DNA from: JAHBNG01 sp039028975
GTDB taxonomy: Bacteria; Chloroflexota; Anaerolineae; Caldilineales; Caldilineaceae
Direction of reading: 5' to 3'
DNA: 35,244 nucleotides
NCBI GenBank assembly: GCA_039028975.1
Contig: JBCCHB010000165.1
Location: 1-35,244 of the forward strand
A program made the position numbers and the translations under genes. The notes below the pieces were generated by a model, which saw only the letters and a list, made by a program, of their open reading frames with translations, had not been told where the DNA came from and ran no database searches. This document shows, piece after piece, positions 8,801-16,162 of the stretch (positions are counted from its first letter, which is position 1; the number at the start of each line of letters is the position of its first letter).

Positions 8801-10374
8801 CTTCTGCTTAGGTTGGCCGTATAGCAAATGTCTCCAAAGTCGTCATTTGTGAGACTGGGATCATCCAGAAGTGTGCGATACTTTTGTACCAATTCGTTCA
8901 AAGCAGAGGAATTTTTGGCCGACAAGTTGAGGAGATGCCAATCACGTTCTTGCGAATTGGATTTGCTTTCAGCCAAATTGGTTCTCCTTGGTGCTTCTTC
9001 TAAAATAACATGCCCATTTGTGCCACCCATGCCAAATGAACTTACACCAGCTATACGTTTTGGTTCTGTATCATCTCTTTGAGCAGGCCAAAATATGGCT
9101 TCCGTTGGCACACGAAGAGGAATATTGGCCCAATCAATATGTGGGTTGGGATGATGAAAATGAAGATTCGGTGGAATCATGTTATATTGAAAGGCCAGAA
9201 TAACTTTCATCAATCCTGCAATGCCTGCCGCAGGTTCCAAATGTCCGATATTGGTCTTGACAGAGCCAAGCCATAATGGATTCTTTCGTTCTGGCGTCTG
9301 GAAAACATCACCTAATGCGTGTGCTTCAATTGGATCTCCCAAAGAAGTTCCTGTGCCATGGGCTTCAATATAAGTCACTTGATCTGGCGATACTTGAGCA
9401 TTTTTGAGCGCGTCGCGAACCAGCTTCTCCTGTGCCGATTTGTTGGGTATGGTTAAACCGCCACTTGCTCCACCATGATTGACCGCACTACCACGAATAA
9501 CTGCAAGAATGTTATCAGACGCCGCAAGCGCATCTGACAACCGCTTCATCACGATAACAACACAACCTTCTCCTCGGTTGGTTCCATTCGCCGCTGCATC
9601 AAATGCTTTACAGCGACCGTCAGGGGCCAGTGCCTGCATCTGCGATAATGCAATTGTAATTTTTGGATGCAACATTAAATTCACTGCGCCTACAAGGGCT
9701 AGATCGCATTCCCCTGCGCGTAGACTTTGGCCTGCAAGATGGACTGCAACCAACGAAGCCGAGCAAGCAGTATCCACAACCATATTAGGACCTTGTAATC
9801 CTAAAATATAGGACATCCGCCCAGAGGCAAAACAATTCGCATTGCCTGTACCTGCATAGACATCTTGAATCCCAAGATCTTCAAGTAAAAGGCCATAGTC
9901 GCCGCTGCTCAATGCGAGAAAGAAACCTGTTCGGCTATCACGGAGGTTTGCCGGAACAATATTAGCACGTTCCAATGCCTCCCAGCTCGTCTCTAACAGC
10001 AGTCGATTCTGTGGATCCATATAGATTGCTTCACGCGGAGAAATATTAAAAAAGGCAGGATCAAATTGATCCACTTGGTCCAAAAAAGCCCCGTGCTTTA
10101 CATTTACTTTTCCATTTTTACCTCTTTCTGGATCATAATAAGCATCAATATCCCAGCGACTGCTAGGGACTTCAGTCATCAGGTCCTTTTTATCACAAAG
10201 TATTTTCCAGTACTCTTCTGGCGTATTCGCGCTAGGATAACGACAAGCCATACCGACAATGGCAAGTGGTTCGCTTTGCTTATTTTCCGCCGCCTGAAGT
10301 TGGGTCTTCATCTGTTGAATTTTGAGTACACTATCTTTGAGTAGTGATTGATAATTGATTGGTTCTCTAGCCAT
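2875..10374 (-). CDS. Type I PKS module 5 with terminal thioesterase (KS-AT-DH-ER-KR-ACP-TE)
   Basis: This 2499-residue protein performs the last extension and release. It has an N-terminal helical docking segment (1-38). The KS starts near 40, with Cys in DTACSAS near 201, then HGTGT and NIGH. The AT (about 560-850) has GQGSQY and GHSLG, but VAAHS (about 755) where the malonyl-type HAFHS is expected. The DH has intact HQVFGEVVSP (about 978) and LLDACFQ. The ER (about 1510-1830) has the NADPH loop HAAAGGVGQ (about 1653). The KR has ITGGLGGLG (about 1843), the B-type motif LDD, and YAAAN (about 1995). The ACP has GMDSLMAVE (about 2155). The TE has GYSFGG (Ser about 2306), LDTY and GTHLS (His about 2478). 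A fully reducing module should leave a methylene before release as an acid, lactone or lactam. It starts 67 bases after the previous gene with only a weak AAAGG-type ribosome site. A heptamer tract (7821-7848) and a REP-like remnant (6545-6565) are translated within it. Confidence 0.95.
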   Translation of the reverse strand: MAREPINYQSLLKDSVLKIQQMKTQLQAAENKQSEPLAIVGMACRYPSANTPEEYWKILCDKKDLMTEVPSSRWDIDAYYDPERGKNGKVNVKHGAFLDQVDQFDPAFFNISPREAIYMDPQNRLLLETSWEALERANIVPANLRDSRTGFFLALSSGDYGLLLEDLGIQDVYAGTGNANCFASGRMSYILGLQGPNMVVDTACSASLVAVHLAGQSLRAGECDLALVGAVNLMLHPKITIALSQMQALAPDGRCKAFDAAANGTNRGEGCVVIVMKRLSDALAASDNILAVIRGSAVNHGGASGGLTIPNKSAQEKLVRDALKNAQVSPDQVTYIEAHGTGTSLGDPIEAHALGDVFQTPERKNPLWLGSVKTNIGHLEPAAGIAGLMKVILAFQYNMIPPNLHFHHPNPHIDWANIPLRVPTEAIFWPAQRDDTEPKRIAGVSSFGMGGTNGHVILEEAPRRTNLAESKSNSQERDWHLLNLSAKNSSALNELVQKYRTLLDDPSLTNDDFGDICYTANLSRSHFDHRLSVVADSVEQMRGKLANEETHIINSVSSSTAVAFLFTGQGSQYNCMGQVLYETAPIFRETMDRCDELLQTSLGRSLIELLYPSTPPDHNDLMTSHACGQAVNFAIECALADLWRSWGVEPEVVLGHSLGDFAAAYTARVFSLEDGLRLVVKRGQLMERAIGTMVSVLASEEDVLPCIHTLDDVTIGVINGPQSVVLSGGSENMATVTEELKAAGFKTKVLDIPVAAHSSMLDSVLDTFEEAVRNITLSKPSIQVVSSMTGQLISDELTDPAYWRDHLRNTVRFGDGVTTLHEQGINIFLEMGPGTTLLGMTQSIYDLGFAIDEEASANEGALVNLKPPVPSGRVNPAMLPSLRQNQDDWQQMLTSLGELYVRGVGIDWASFDAPYPRQKVQLPTYPFQRERYWIETTAKRETATLTPLIDKLTHLPRQQEIVSETRMSVDFFPFLSDHQVFGEVVSPGAYQLAMALDVAQLAYPDHRLQLVDIVLPQALVLAKAEERTVQVVFEADWMPNTLAGGQTQAGQRCSFELISFNHQDPNSTLQTHASGHLALNSLDAIPVVELADLQARCPTVVDVNAFYANSAIQEIQFGPAFRWLAEVWAGEQEIIGRLVLPQVVGAMTGYTLYPALLDACFQLTGAQMDTDTESETRLPFAVDSLTVLGDIRGGEWWGHAQQIEEDKWHIQLLDGNGNVLVQVEGYTERAAPRHLVLGTEAWHEWLFDVRWVPQTLTDNVTNEEAVTIQIPEPVEGETPTKLWLLYAQPSNLITTELARQLQKQGQQVLFVVPGETYQLEEQVATINPTAMADTQQLLADLAHQGHSLGHVLYLWNEDDLLGQTISEASGDTTPTAVLQLCGGLLHLVQAMSHVELTPNLWLITSQSQAVDELVAPAIHVAQASLWGLARTIRAEHPEFNCRSLDLESLDLATTITDESDSLVAPLLAELFTAGSEPQIAYRQGIRYVQRLARSTIQKEAVETAKWSAKPYRVSLREYGSPDYLQTVPLKRREPQAHEVEIQIEASALNFRDVLNILGMFKTHRPLDLPLGFDCAGIVVAAGSDTGLALGDRVMAMGENTFASHMTVDARFVVKIPDEMTFENAAGIPAVFLTAYYGLVKLAKLNANDRVLIHAAAGGVGQAAIQIAQAISAEVYATASEGKWAFLQEQNIKHIYNSRTLAFKEEILKDTDGQGVDVVLNSLNGDFISHSVDVLAKDGRFFEMGKIDIWSHKTMNSYRSDVVYHISELDIDNTSDKFAEMFQEVGRLFVEGKLQPITQHIYPITETDQAVRFMQQAQHRGKIVLSMAVVKEAQEIEVHKEGSYLITGGLGGLGLQTAQSMAAAGGSHIILNSRRDTPSPEAQSIIDELRQQHVIVDVIAADVSDEIACQQLLDECQQKAALHQRTLKGIFHGAGVLDDGVLLQQNLERFATVMASKVWGGWHLHQQSQNLDLDFFVTFSSAASVYESGGQGNYAAANAFLDGLMHRRRAGGMKSLSINWGAWAEVGLATDISLDAEGISSIDPAQGGAVLIELLQRLGTQSQAQVVVQPTNWRKYLSKSKMRHPFYTNLVQELSTQRAITQPKPQVNLRQELASLSPQEQGKRLRLYLQETVRSVLGLSPQQTINPQHSVMNMGMDSLMAVEIRNRILHDLEIHISVTDLIDTSLTKLSTCISDELLLQIENEESCNSLPPTSIVAIQPHGKSSPLYCLPGAGGGILYMYKLAQAIGDHHPSYGLETVGFDGTRPPFKTVEDAATYQIAQLQNHLVEQVQISDESNNQFYLAGYSFGGLVAYEMTQQLVKAGGNVDGLFLLDTYLPIGKAVYEDEVDVILRYEKLFLNRLGLDPRLTKEQLAPLASEQRLLLFKQSLEVGGFQTNSVMEQIRGVVNTNAADMQAMAYLPTDVISVPIHLFLAMDDKRNDVVAKALIDSSSISSDEVTQAMIDGWSKYGKVTVHEVPGTHLSMLQEPYVKVLGEKIRACM
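6545..6565. repeat. REP-like palindrome remnant in the DH-KR linker of module 5
   Basis: CCCCTTCGACTGGCTCAGGG is a variant of the widespread CCTTCGACAAGCTCAGG intergenic palindrome, here translated as part of PEPVEGE. It sits just before the KR structural subdomain, the same place as the copy in module 2. Confidence 0.55.
7821..7848. repeat. Heptamer tract (AAATCGT type) in the AT C-terminal linker of module 5
   Basis: Four 7-base units (CAATCGC, AAATCCC, AAATCGT, AAATCGA) run head to tail, translated in the linker after the AT core. Module 4 keeps a two-unit trace at the equivalent place (about 13597-13611). Confidence 0.6.
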
Positions 10375-10441
10375 CTTTTTTCGATACCTTTGTTGAATTA
10401 TCGGTTGTTCGCGTGTTGAAAACTATCCGTTACTTATGTCG

Positions 10442-13400
10442 TTACTTGATGGTGTCTAGCTCCGCCGCTAGTATATCTGCCAATTCCTCTGCAGATTTAT
10501 CATCTAGCAACTCCGCCGCGATGGGTGTTACCGGCTCCATAGTTTCGGAGCTATTAGATTCAATTACTTGATTTTTATCACCGTGGTTGAATGCACGTTC
10601 AAGAAGATATGTTTTTAAGAGATGAATTGAAGGGTATTCAAAGACCACGGTTGCACGTAAATGGATCTGTAGATCTGTTTCCAGCCTTCGTCGCAGTTCA
10701 AGCGTCATCAACGAATCCATGCCCATCTCCATTAAGCTTCGCTGGATATCCACCTTTTGATAAGGTGCCAAACCTAGTACACTGTGGGCGACCCCCATCA
10801 GATAAGCCTCCATCCGTGCCTCCTGCTCTGTCGATGGGAGGGATGCCAACTCTTGATTTAAAGTGATTTGGGGGTGCGTTGGAGTAGGCTCCGATTGAAC
10901 TGAAATTTTCTGGGCAAAGTTGGCATAAAATGGATGTTCTATGCCAACTTGGGCTAGATATTTGACCCAGTTGGTGGGCTGGACAAGAATTTGGGCGCTG
11001 CGATTCGTTGCGATTCGTTGCAGCAACTCAACCAGCACCTCTCCTCCTTGGGACGGGTCAATTGAAGCCATACCTTGGGCATCAAGTGAGAGATCGGCGG
11101 CCATTCCTACATCTGACCAACTACTCCAGTTGATGCTTAGGCTCTTCATGCCATTTGCCTGGCGATGGTGCATCAACCCATCTAAGAATGCATTGGCGGC
11201 GGCATAATTGCCTTGACCTCCTGTTTCATGGACTGAGGCTGCTGATGAAAAGGCTACAAAGAAATCGAGGTCAAGATTCTGACTCTGCTGATGAAGATGC
11301 CATGACCCACTCACTTTGGATGCCATGACGGTGGTAAAACGGCTCAGATGCTGCTGAAGTAAAACTCCATCGTCCAGCACCCCAGCCGAATGAATAATCC
11401 CTTTCAGCGTTCGCTGGCATAGTGCAGCCTTTTGCTGGCATTTCTCTAAGATCTGCTGACACTCGTCTTCAATTGAAATATCACCTACAATCAAATCAAC
11501 TACGACATCCTGTTCACGCAATTGCTCAAGGATGGTTTGGATCTCTGGGGAAGATTTGGATCTGCGCCCATTTAAAATGAGGTGTTTTGCCCCTGCGTGG
11601 GCTAGAGATTGGGCCGTTTGCAACCCTAAGCCACCCAAACCACCAGTGATGAGATAGCTGCCATCACTGTGGATTTCAGTCTCTTTTTCTGCGAGTGAGT
11701 GGCGTTCCAACCGCTGGACATAACGCACACCTTGACGGTAAACAATCTGGGACTCTGTTCCATTCGTCAAAAGTTCAGCAAGCAAACCCGCTATGTCACT
11801 GTCAGAATCATCCACCCCAAGCGCATCCGAATCCAGGCTCTCTAGATCAAGGGAGCGGCAATTGAACTCTGGATGTTCAGCCCGAATAGTTTGTGCTAGC
11901 CCCCACAATGGTGCTTGGCTTACATGCATGGCTAGGTTAGCTTGATCATCGATAGCTTGACTCTGAGATGTGATGAGCCATAAATTGAGTCTTAGTTCTG
12001 CATTGGCCAAAGCTTGGACCAGATGGAGCAGACCGCCACAAAGCTGAAGCACGGCATCGGGGGTATTATCAGAATCGTCTTTAGGAATCGTCTGGCCTAG
12101 CAAATCATCCTCGTTCCACAGATACAGCACTTGGCGCAACGAATGGCCTTGGGCTGAGAGTTCTGCCAACAGCCGTTGCGTATCCTCTGGACGGGTGGGA
12201 TTCAGCGTGGCAACTTGCTCTTGGAGTTCATATTCTTGGCCTGGAACCACAAATACGATACTTTGTCCCTGCGTCTGTAATTGAGTCGCTAACTTTGCTG
12301 CCACACCTTGTGACTGGGCAAAGAGCAGCCATAGCCCAGCACCGTCAATTTTTTCAGCAAGTCTATTAATGGATGTATTCTCTTCATTTTCCAGGGGCTG
12401 AGGAACCCAACGCGCATCATAAAGCCACTCGTGCCATGCCTCTGTACCAAGTAATGTATGTCGAGGCACGGCGCGATCTACGTAGCCATCAATTTGCACA
12501 AGCACGTTGCCACTGTTGTCCAGAAGTTGAATATGCCACTTGTGTTCTTCTGCCTGCCGTACATAGCCCCACCATTCATTCCCCCGAATTTCCCTGAAAA
12601 CAGTGAGTGAATCCACCATAAAGGGCAGGAACGTTTGAGAATTATCATTCATCTCTGAGTCTGGTTGGCAGACACCTGCTAGCTGGAAACAGGCATCGAG
12701 CATGGTCGGATGAAGTAAGTAGCTATTTAGTGACTCAATAGCTTCGGGCAACGCTAGACGACCAATAACCTCCTGCTCTCCAGCCCAAATCTCGGCTACC
12801 CAATAAAATGTTGGGCCTAATTGAACCTGTTGTACTGCACTGTTGGCATGGATAGTATTAATATCGACTCTTTTTGGACAGCGGTTCTGTAATGTGGCTA
12901 GATCAACTGTATGTGGAGTATTTAACTGATATTCCATTATATGACCAACAGCATGGGTCTGTAAGGTGCTGTCGGAATCATGGACATTAAAACTAATTAG
13001 CTCAAAGGAACTTCTCTGTACTTCTTGCTGCTCGCCGCTTGTCGATGATTCAGCGTGCCAATTTGCATCAAGAACTACCTGCACTGTTCGTTCCTCGTTC
13101 TCTTTCAGAGTTAATGCTTGGGGCAGAACAACATCCACTAATTGCAAAGAGCGCTCTGGGTATGCTAGCCGGGCTGCATCTAGGGCTATCGCCAATTGAC
13201 AAGCACCGGGAGAGACGATCTCGTCAAAAACACGGTGGTCTGATAGAAAAGGGAAGTACTCCACACTCATTGAAGTTTCACTTACGAATTCTCTTTGCCG
13301 AGGTAGCTGAGTCAGCTTGTCAATTAACGCTGTTAGGGTGGTTGTTTCTCGCTTCTTTATCTCTTTCAACCAATATCGTTGCCGTTGAAATGGATAGGTG

Positions 13401-16150
13401 GGTAGCCGCTCCACCTTGCGTCGCTGATATGGCTCATCGAAGCTGGCCCAGTCAATCTCCACCCCCTGCACATACAATTCACCCAAACTTGTCAGCATCT
13501 GCTGCCAGTCATTTTGATTCTTGCGTAAGCTTGGCAACATCACTGGATTTACAGAAGTCTTATCTGATCCTAGATCTTCATCACTCCTAACACCTGAATC
13601 GTAAATCGTTTGCGCCATTCCCAAAAGCGTTGCCCCAGGACCGATTTCGAGGAAGATGCTGATGCCCTGTTCATGTAGAGTGGTCACGCCATCGCCAAAG
13701 CGCACTGCCTCTTGGACATGGCGCACCCAATATGCTGGCGTGCAGATTTCTTCGCCAGCCAGCTTGCCGGTGACGTTGGAAATCAGCGGTAGGTTGGGCT
13801 GGTGATAAGTGATACTCTCCGCTATGACCCGAAATTCATCCAACATTGGCTCCATCAATGGCGAGTGAAAGGCGTGAGAGACGGTCAACTTGTGCATCTT
13901 GACTCCCTGACCAACAAGCTGCTGGCTGATGGCCTGCACAGCTTCACTTCTCCCAGAGATGACAATGCTTTCTGGTCCGTTGACCGCTGCGATTGACACA
14001 TCAGTTTGATAAGGGGCTATCGCTTTACGCACCTCTCTTTCATCAGCTATGAAGGAGACCATCTCCCCATCCTGGGGTAATGCGCCCATGAGCCGCCCAC
14101 GAGCGGCAATGAGCTTGAGGCCATCTTCCAAGCTAAAGACCCCAGCCACACAAGCGGCTACCATCTCTCCTACACTATGCCCCATGAGGATGGTAGGCTG
14201 AACACCCCATGATTGCCAGAGCGTTGCCAACGCATATTCGAGGACAAAGAGTATTGGTTGAGTATAGGTCGTATCGTTGATGAGTTCATTCTGGCTTGGT
14301 GAGGTTTGGGGGTAAAGCACCTCCAGGAGCGAATGACCTAGAAATGATTGTAGCAGTTCATCACAGCGGTTCACTGTTTCTCGAAAAAGAGGGGCTGTCT
14401 CATACAGCATTTGCCCCATACCATTATACTGGCTTCCCTGACCTGTAAAGAGAAACGCAACTTTCGAGCGTGAACGAGTGTATTTGGCTATATCACTCTC
14501 ATCTAGACCCGCTTTAGTAAATGCATTTAGTAATTGTCTCAAGTCGACGATAGATTCAGCAGTTACTGTATGGCGATATTGAAAATCCTTTCGTGCAATA
14601 TTGGCTGTATAGCAAATATCAGCGAGAGCTGATAGATCGACTTCCGAGGTATTAGTCAGATAGTTTGTATACTGTTGGGCCAATGCTTGCAACGCCTCTG
14701 ACGTTTTGGCAGAAAAGGTGAGCAAATGATGTGTGCGGTCAATGGCTATCTCTATATCTGTTTGTGAAACCGGCGCAGATTCCAACACAATATGGCTATT
14801 GGTTCCGCTGAAGCCAAAGGAACTGACGCCAGCAAAAAGGGACTCATCGGGGTTTTGTGTGTCTCCCCATGTCATACACCCAGTTGGCACTTTGACAGGC
14901 CATCTGTTCCACTCGATGTGGGGACTTGGTTGGTTGAAATGAAGAGTGGGAGGGATTTCACCATGCTGCATAGCTAACACAATCTTTATTATTCCTGCAA
15001 TGCCTGCAGCAGCTTCGGCATGTCCGATGTTGGTTTTGACTGCGCCAACATAAAGCGGCTCCGTCCGTTGACCAAAGACCTGTTCTAATGCTCCCATTTC
15101 AATTGGGTCACCAAGTGGCGTACCTGTGCCATGCGCTTCAATATAGCTAACTTGCTCAGGATTGATATCCCCATCTGCTAGTGCTTTGCGAATAACTGCC
15201 TGCTGAGAGGGGCCACTAGGTACAGTTAAGCCACTTGTGTAGCCATCATGGTTGATAGCCACGCCACGAATCAGCGCAAGGATATTGTCCTGGTCGGCAA
15301 CGGCATCGGATAAACGCTTGAGGACGACAATACCACATCCCTCGGAACGAACGTACCCATCAGCGCTGGCATCAAATGTTTTGCAGTGTCCATCAGGTGA
15401 AAGCATGCGCGATTGACTGGCTGTGATAAAGTTTTCAGGCGCGAGTTGGGCTTGTACACCGCCCGCTAGAGCCACATCGCATTCCCGTTGACGCAGGTTC
15501 CCGACGGCTAAGGCAATAGAAACCAAAGAGGACGAGCAGGCAGTATCAACGGCAAGATTGGGGCCGGTTAGTCCTAAATAATAAGAGAGACGACCACTAG
15601 CCGTACTGTGAGAGTTACCTGACCCAAAGTAGGCATCCACGTCATGATCGTTGCGTACAATTATCTCTCGATAATCGGTTTCATTGATGCCAACATAAAC
15701 GCCGGTATGGGTACTGGGTCCCTTACCCGTTAGACCTGCATGTTCTAATGCTTCCCAACTCACTTCTAGTAGTAGCCGCTGCTGTGGGTCTAAACTAATT
15801 GCCTCACGCGCAGAAATGCGAAAGAAGTCTGGATCAAAGCCATCAATTTGCTTTAGAAGACCTGCTTTTCGTACATATATTTTACCCGGTGTCGCTGGCG
15901 TCGGATCGTAAAATTTATCCACATCCCAGCGGCTTTGGGGTATCTCACCAATAGCATCAACGCCATTGTGTAATAGTTGCCAAAATTCTTCGGGCGTGTC
16001 TGCCTCTGGGAAACGGCAGCTCATACCGACAATAGCTATTGGTTCCCGCTGTGCAGATTGTAGGCGATCCACTTCTGCTTGTAGCGATTCAATCTTTTCT
16101 AGTGACTTCTTGATGATTGAATTTATCTGAGTTTCTTGTAGTGAGCTCAT
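10442..16150 (-). CDS. Type I PKS module 4 (KS-AT-DH-KR-ACP)
   Basis: This 1902-residue single-module synthase has an N-terminal coiled docking helix (about 1-38). The KS has DTACSSS (Cys about 205), HGTGT and NIGH. The AT has GQGSQY (about 565), GHSVGE (about 657) and HAFHS (about 760), which is the malonyl-CoA signature. The DH shows DHRVFDEIVSP (about 970): the catalytic His is present but the conserved Gly of HxxxGxxxxP is Asp; the second motif LDACFQ is intact. The KR has ITGGLGGLG (about 1497), LDD (B-type) and YAAAN (about 1650). The ACP has GMDSLMTLE (Ser about 1813). The acidic C-terminus with AEELADILAAEL is a typical docking tail. The product of this step is an alkene if the DH works, otherwise a D-configured hydroxyl. 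The start is chosen at 16150 because a strong AGGAGAAGG sits just upstream, overlapping the previous gene's stop, so translation is probably coupled. Its KR is strikingly similar to that of the next gene. Confidence 0.95.
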   Translation of the reverse strand: MSSLQETQINSIIKKSLEKIESLQAEVDRLQSAQREPIAIVGMSCRFPEADTPEEFWQLLHNGVDAIGEIPQSRWDVDKFYDPTPATPGKIYVRKAGLLKQIDGFDPDFFRISAREAISLDPQQRLLLEVSWEALEHAGLTGKGPSTHTGVYVGINETDYREIIVRNDHDVDAYFGSGNSHSTASGRLSYYLGLTGPNLAVDTACSSSLVSIALAVGNLRQRECDVALAGGVQAQLAPENFITASQSRMLSPDGHCKTFDASADGYVRSEGCGIVVLKRLSDAVADQDNILALIRGVAINHDGYTSGLTVPSGPSQQAVIRKALADGDINPEQVSYIEAHGTGTPLGDPIEMGALEQVFGQRTEPLYVGAVKTNIGHAEAAAGIAGIIKIVLAMQHGEIPPTLHFNQPSPHIEWNRWPVKVPTGCMTWGDTQNPDESLFAGVSSFGFSGTNSHIVLESAPVSQTDIEIAIDRTHHLLTFSAKTSEALQALAQQYTNYLTNTSEVDLSALADICYTANIARKDFQYRHTVTAESIVDLRQLLNAFTKAGLDESDIAKYTRSRSKVAFLFTGQGSQYNGMGQMLYETAPLFRETVNRCDELLQSFLGHSLLEVLYPQTSPSQNELINDTTYTQPILFVLEYALATLWQSWGVQPTILMGHSVGEMVAACVAGVFSLEDGLKLIAARGRLMGALPQDGEMVSFIADEREVRKAIAPYQTDVSIAAVNGPESIVISGRSEAVQAISQQLVGQGVKMHKLTVSHAFHSPLMEPMLDEFRVIAESITYHQPNLPLISNVTGKLAGEEICTPAYWVRHVQEAVRFGDGVTTLHEQGISIFLEIGPGATLLGMAQTIYDSGVRSDEDLGSDKTSVNPVMLPSLRKNQNDWQQMLTSLGELYVQGVEIDWASFDEPYQRRKVERLPTYPFQRQRYWLKEIKKRETTTLTALIDKLTQLPRQREFVSETSMSVEYFPFLSDHRVFDEIVSPGACQLAIALDAARLAYPERSLQLVDVVLPQALTLKENEERTVQVVLDANWHAESSTSGEQQEVQRSSFELISFNVHDSDSTLQTHAVGHIMEYQLNTPHTVDLATLQNRCPKRVDINTIHANSAVQQVQLGPTFYWVAEIWAGEQEVIGRLALPEAIESLNSYLLHPTMLDACFQLAGVCQPDSEMNDNSQTFLPFMVDSLTVFREIRGNEWWGYVRQAEEHKWHIQLLDNSGNVLVQIDGYVDRAVPRHTLLGTEAWHEWLYDARWVPQPLENEENTSINRLAEKIDGAGLWLLFAQSQGVAAKLATQLQTQGQSIVFVVPGQEYELQEQVATLNPTRPEDTQRLLAELSAQGHSLRQVLYLWNEDDLLGQTIPKDDSDNTPDAVLQLCGGLLHLVQALANAELRLNLWLITSQSQAIDDQANLAMHVSQAPLWGLAQTIRAEHPEFNCRSLDLESLDSDALGVDDSDSDIAGLLAELLTNGTESQIVYRQGVRYVQRLERHSLAEKETEIHSDGSYLITGGLGGLGLQTAQSLAHAGAKHLILNGRRSKSSPEIQTILEQLREQDVVVDLIVGDISIEDECQQILEKCQQKAALCQRTLKGIIHSAGVLDDGVLLQQHLSRFTTVMASKVSGSWHLHQQSQNLDLDFFVAFSSAASVHETGGQGNYAAANAFLDGLMHHRQANGMKSLSINWSSWSDVGMAADLSLDAQGMASIDPSQGGEVLVELLQRIATNRSAQILVQPTNWVKYLAQVGIEHPFYANFAQKISVQSEPTPTHPQITLNQELASLPSTEQEARMEAYLMGVAHSVLGLAPYQKVDIQRSLMEMGMDSLMTLELRRRLETDLQIHLRATVVFEYPSIHLLKTYLLERAFNHGDKNQVIESNSSETMEPVTPIAAELLDDKSAEELADILAAELDTIK

Positions 16151-16162
16151 GGCCTTCTCCTA
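16151..16162 (-). promoter_or_regulatory. Stop codon / ribosome binding site overlap joining modules 3 and 4
   Basis: On the minus strand the preceding gene ends in TAG (16160-16162), and the G of this stop begins GGAGAAGG, followed by CC and the ATG at 16148-16150. Only nine bases separate the two genes. This is a strong Shine-Dalgarno with close spacing and suggests translational coupling, which would give equal amounts of the two modules. Confidence 0.75.

Noticed and set aside
11690..12640. C-methyltransferase domain between DH and KR in module 4
   Set aside because: The roughly 250 residues before ITGGLGGLG match the KR structural subdomain (EAWHEWLYDARW, WLLFAQ). No SAM-binding glycine motif is visible. 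The same holds for the other modules.
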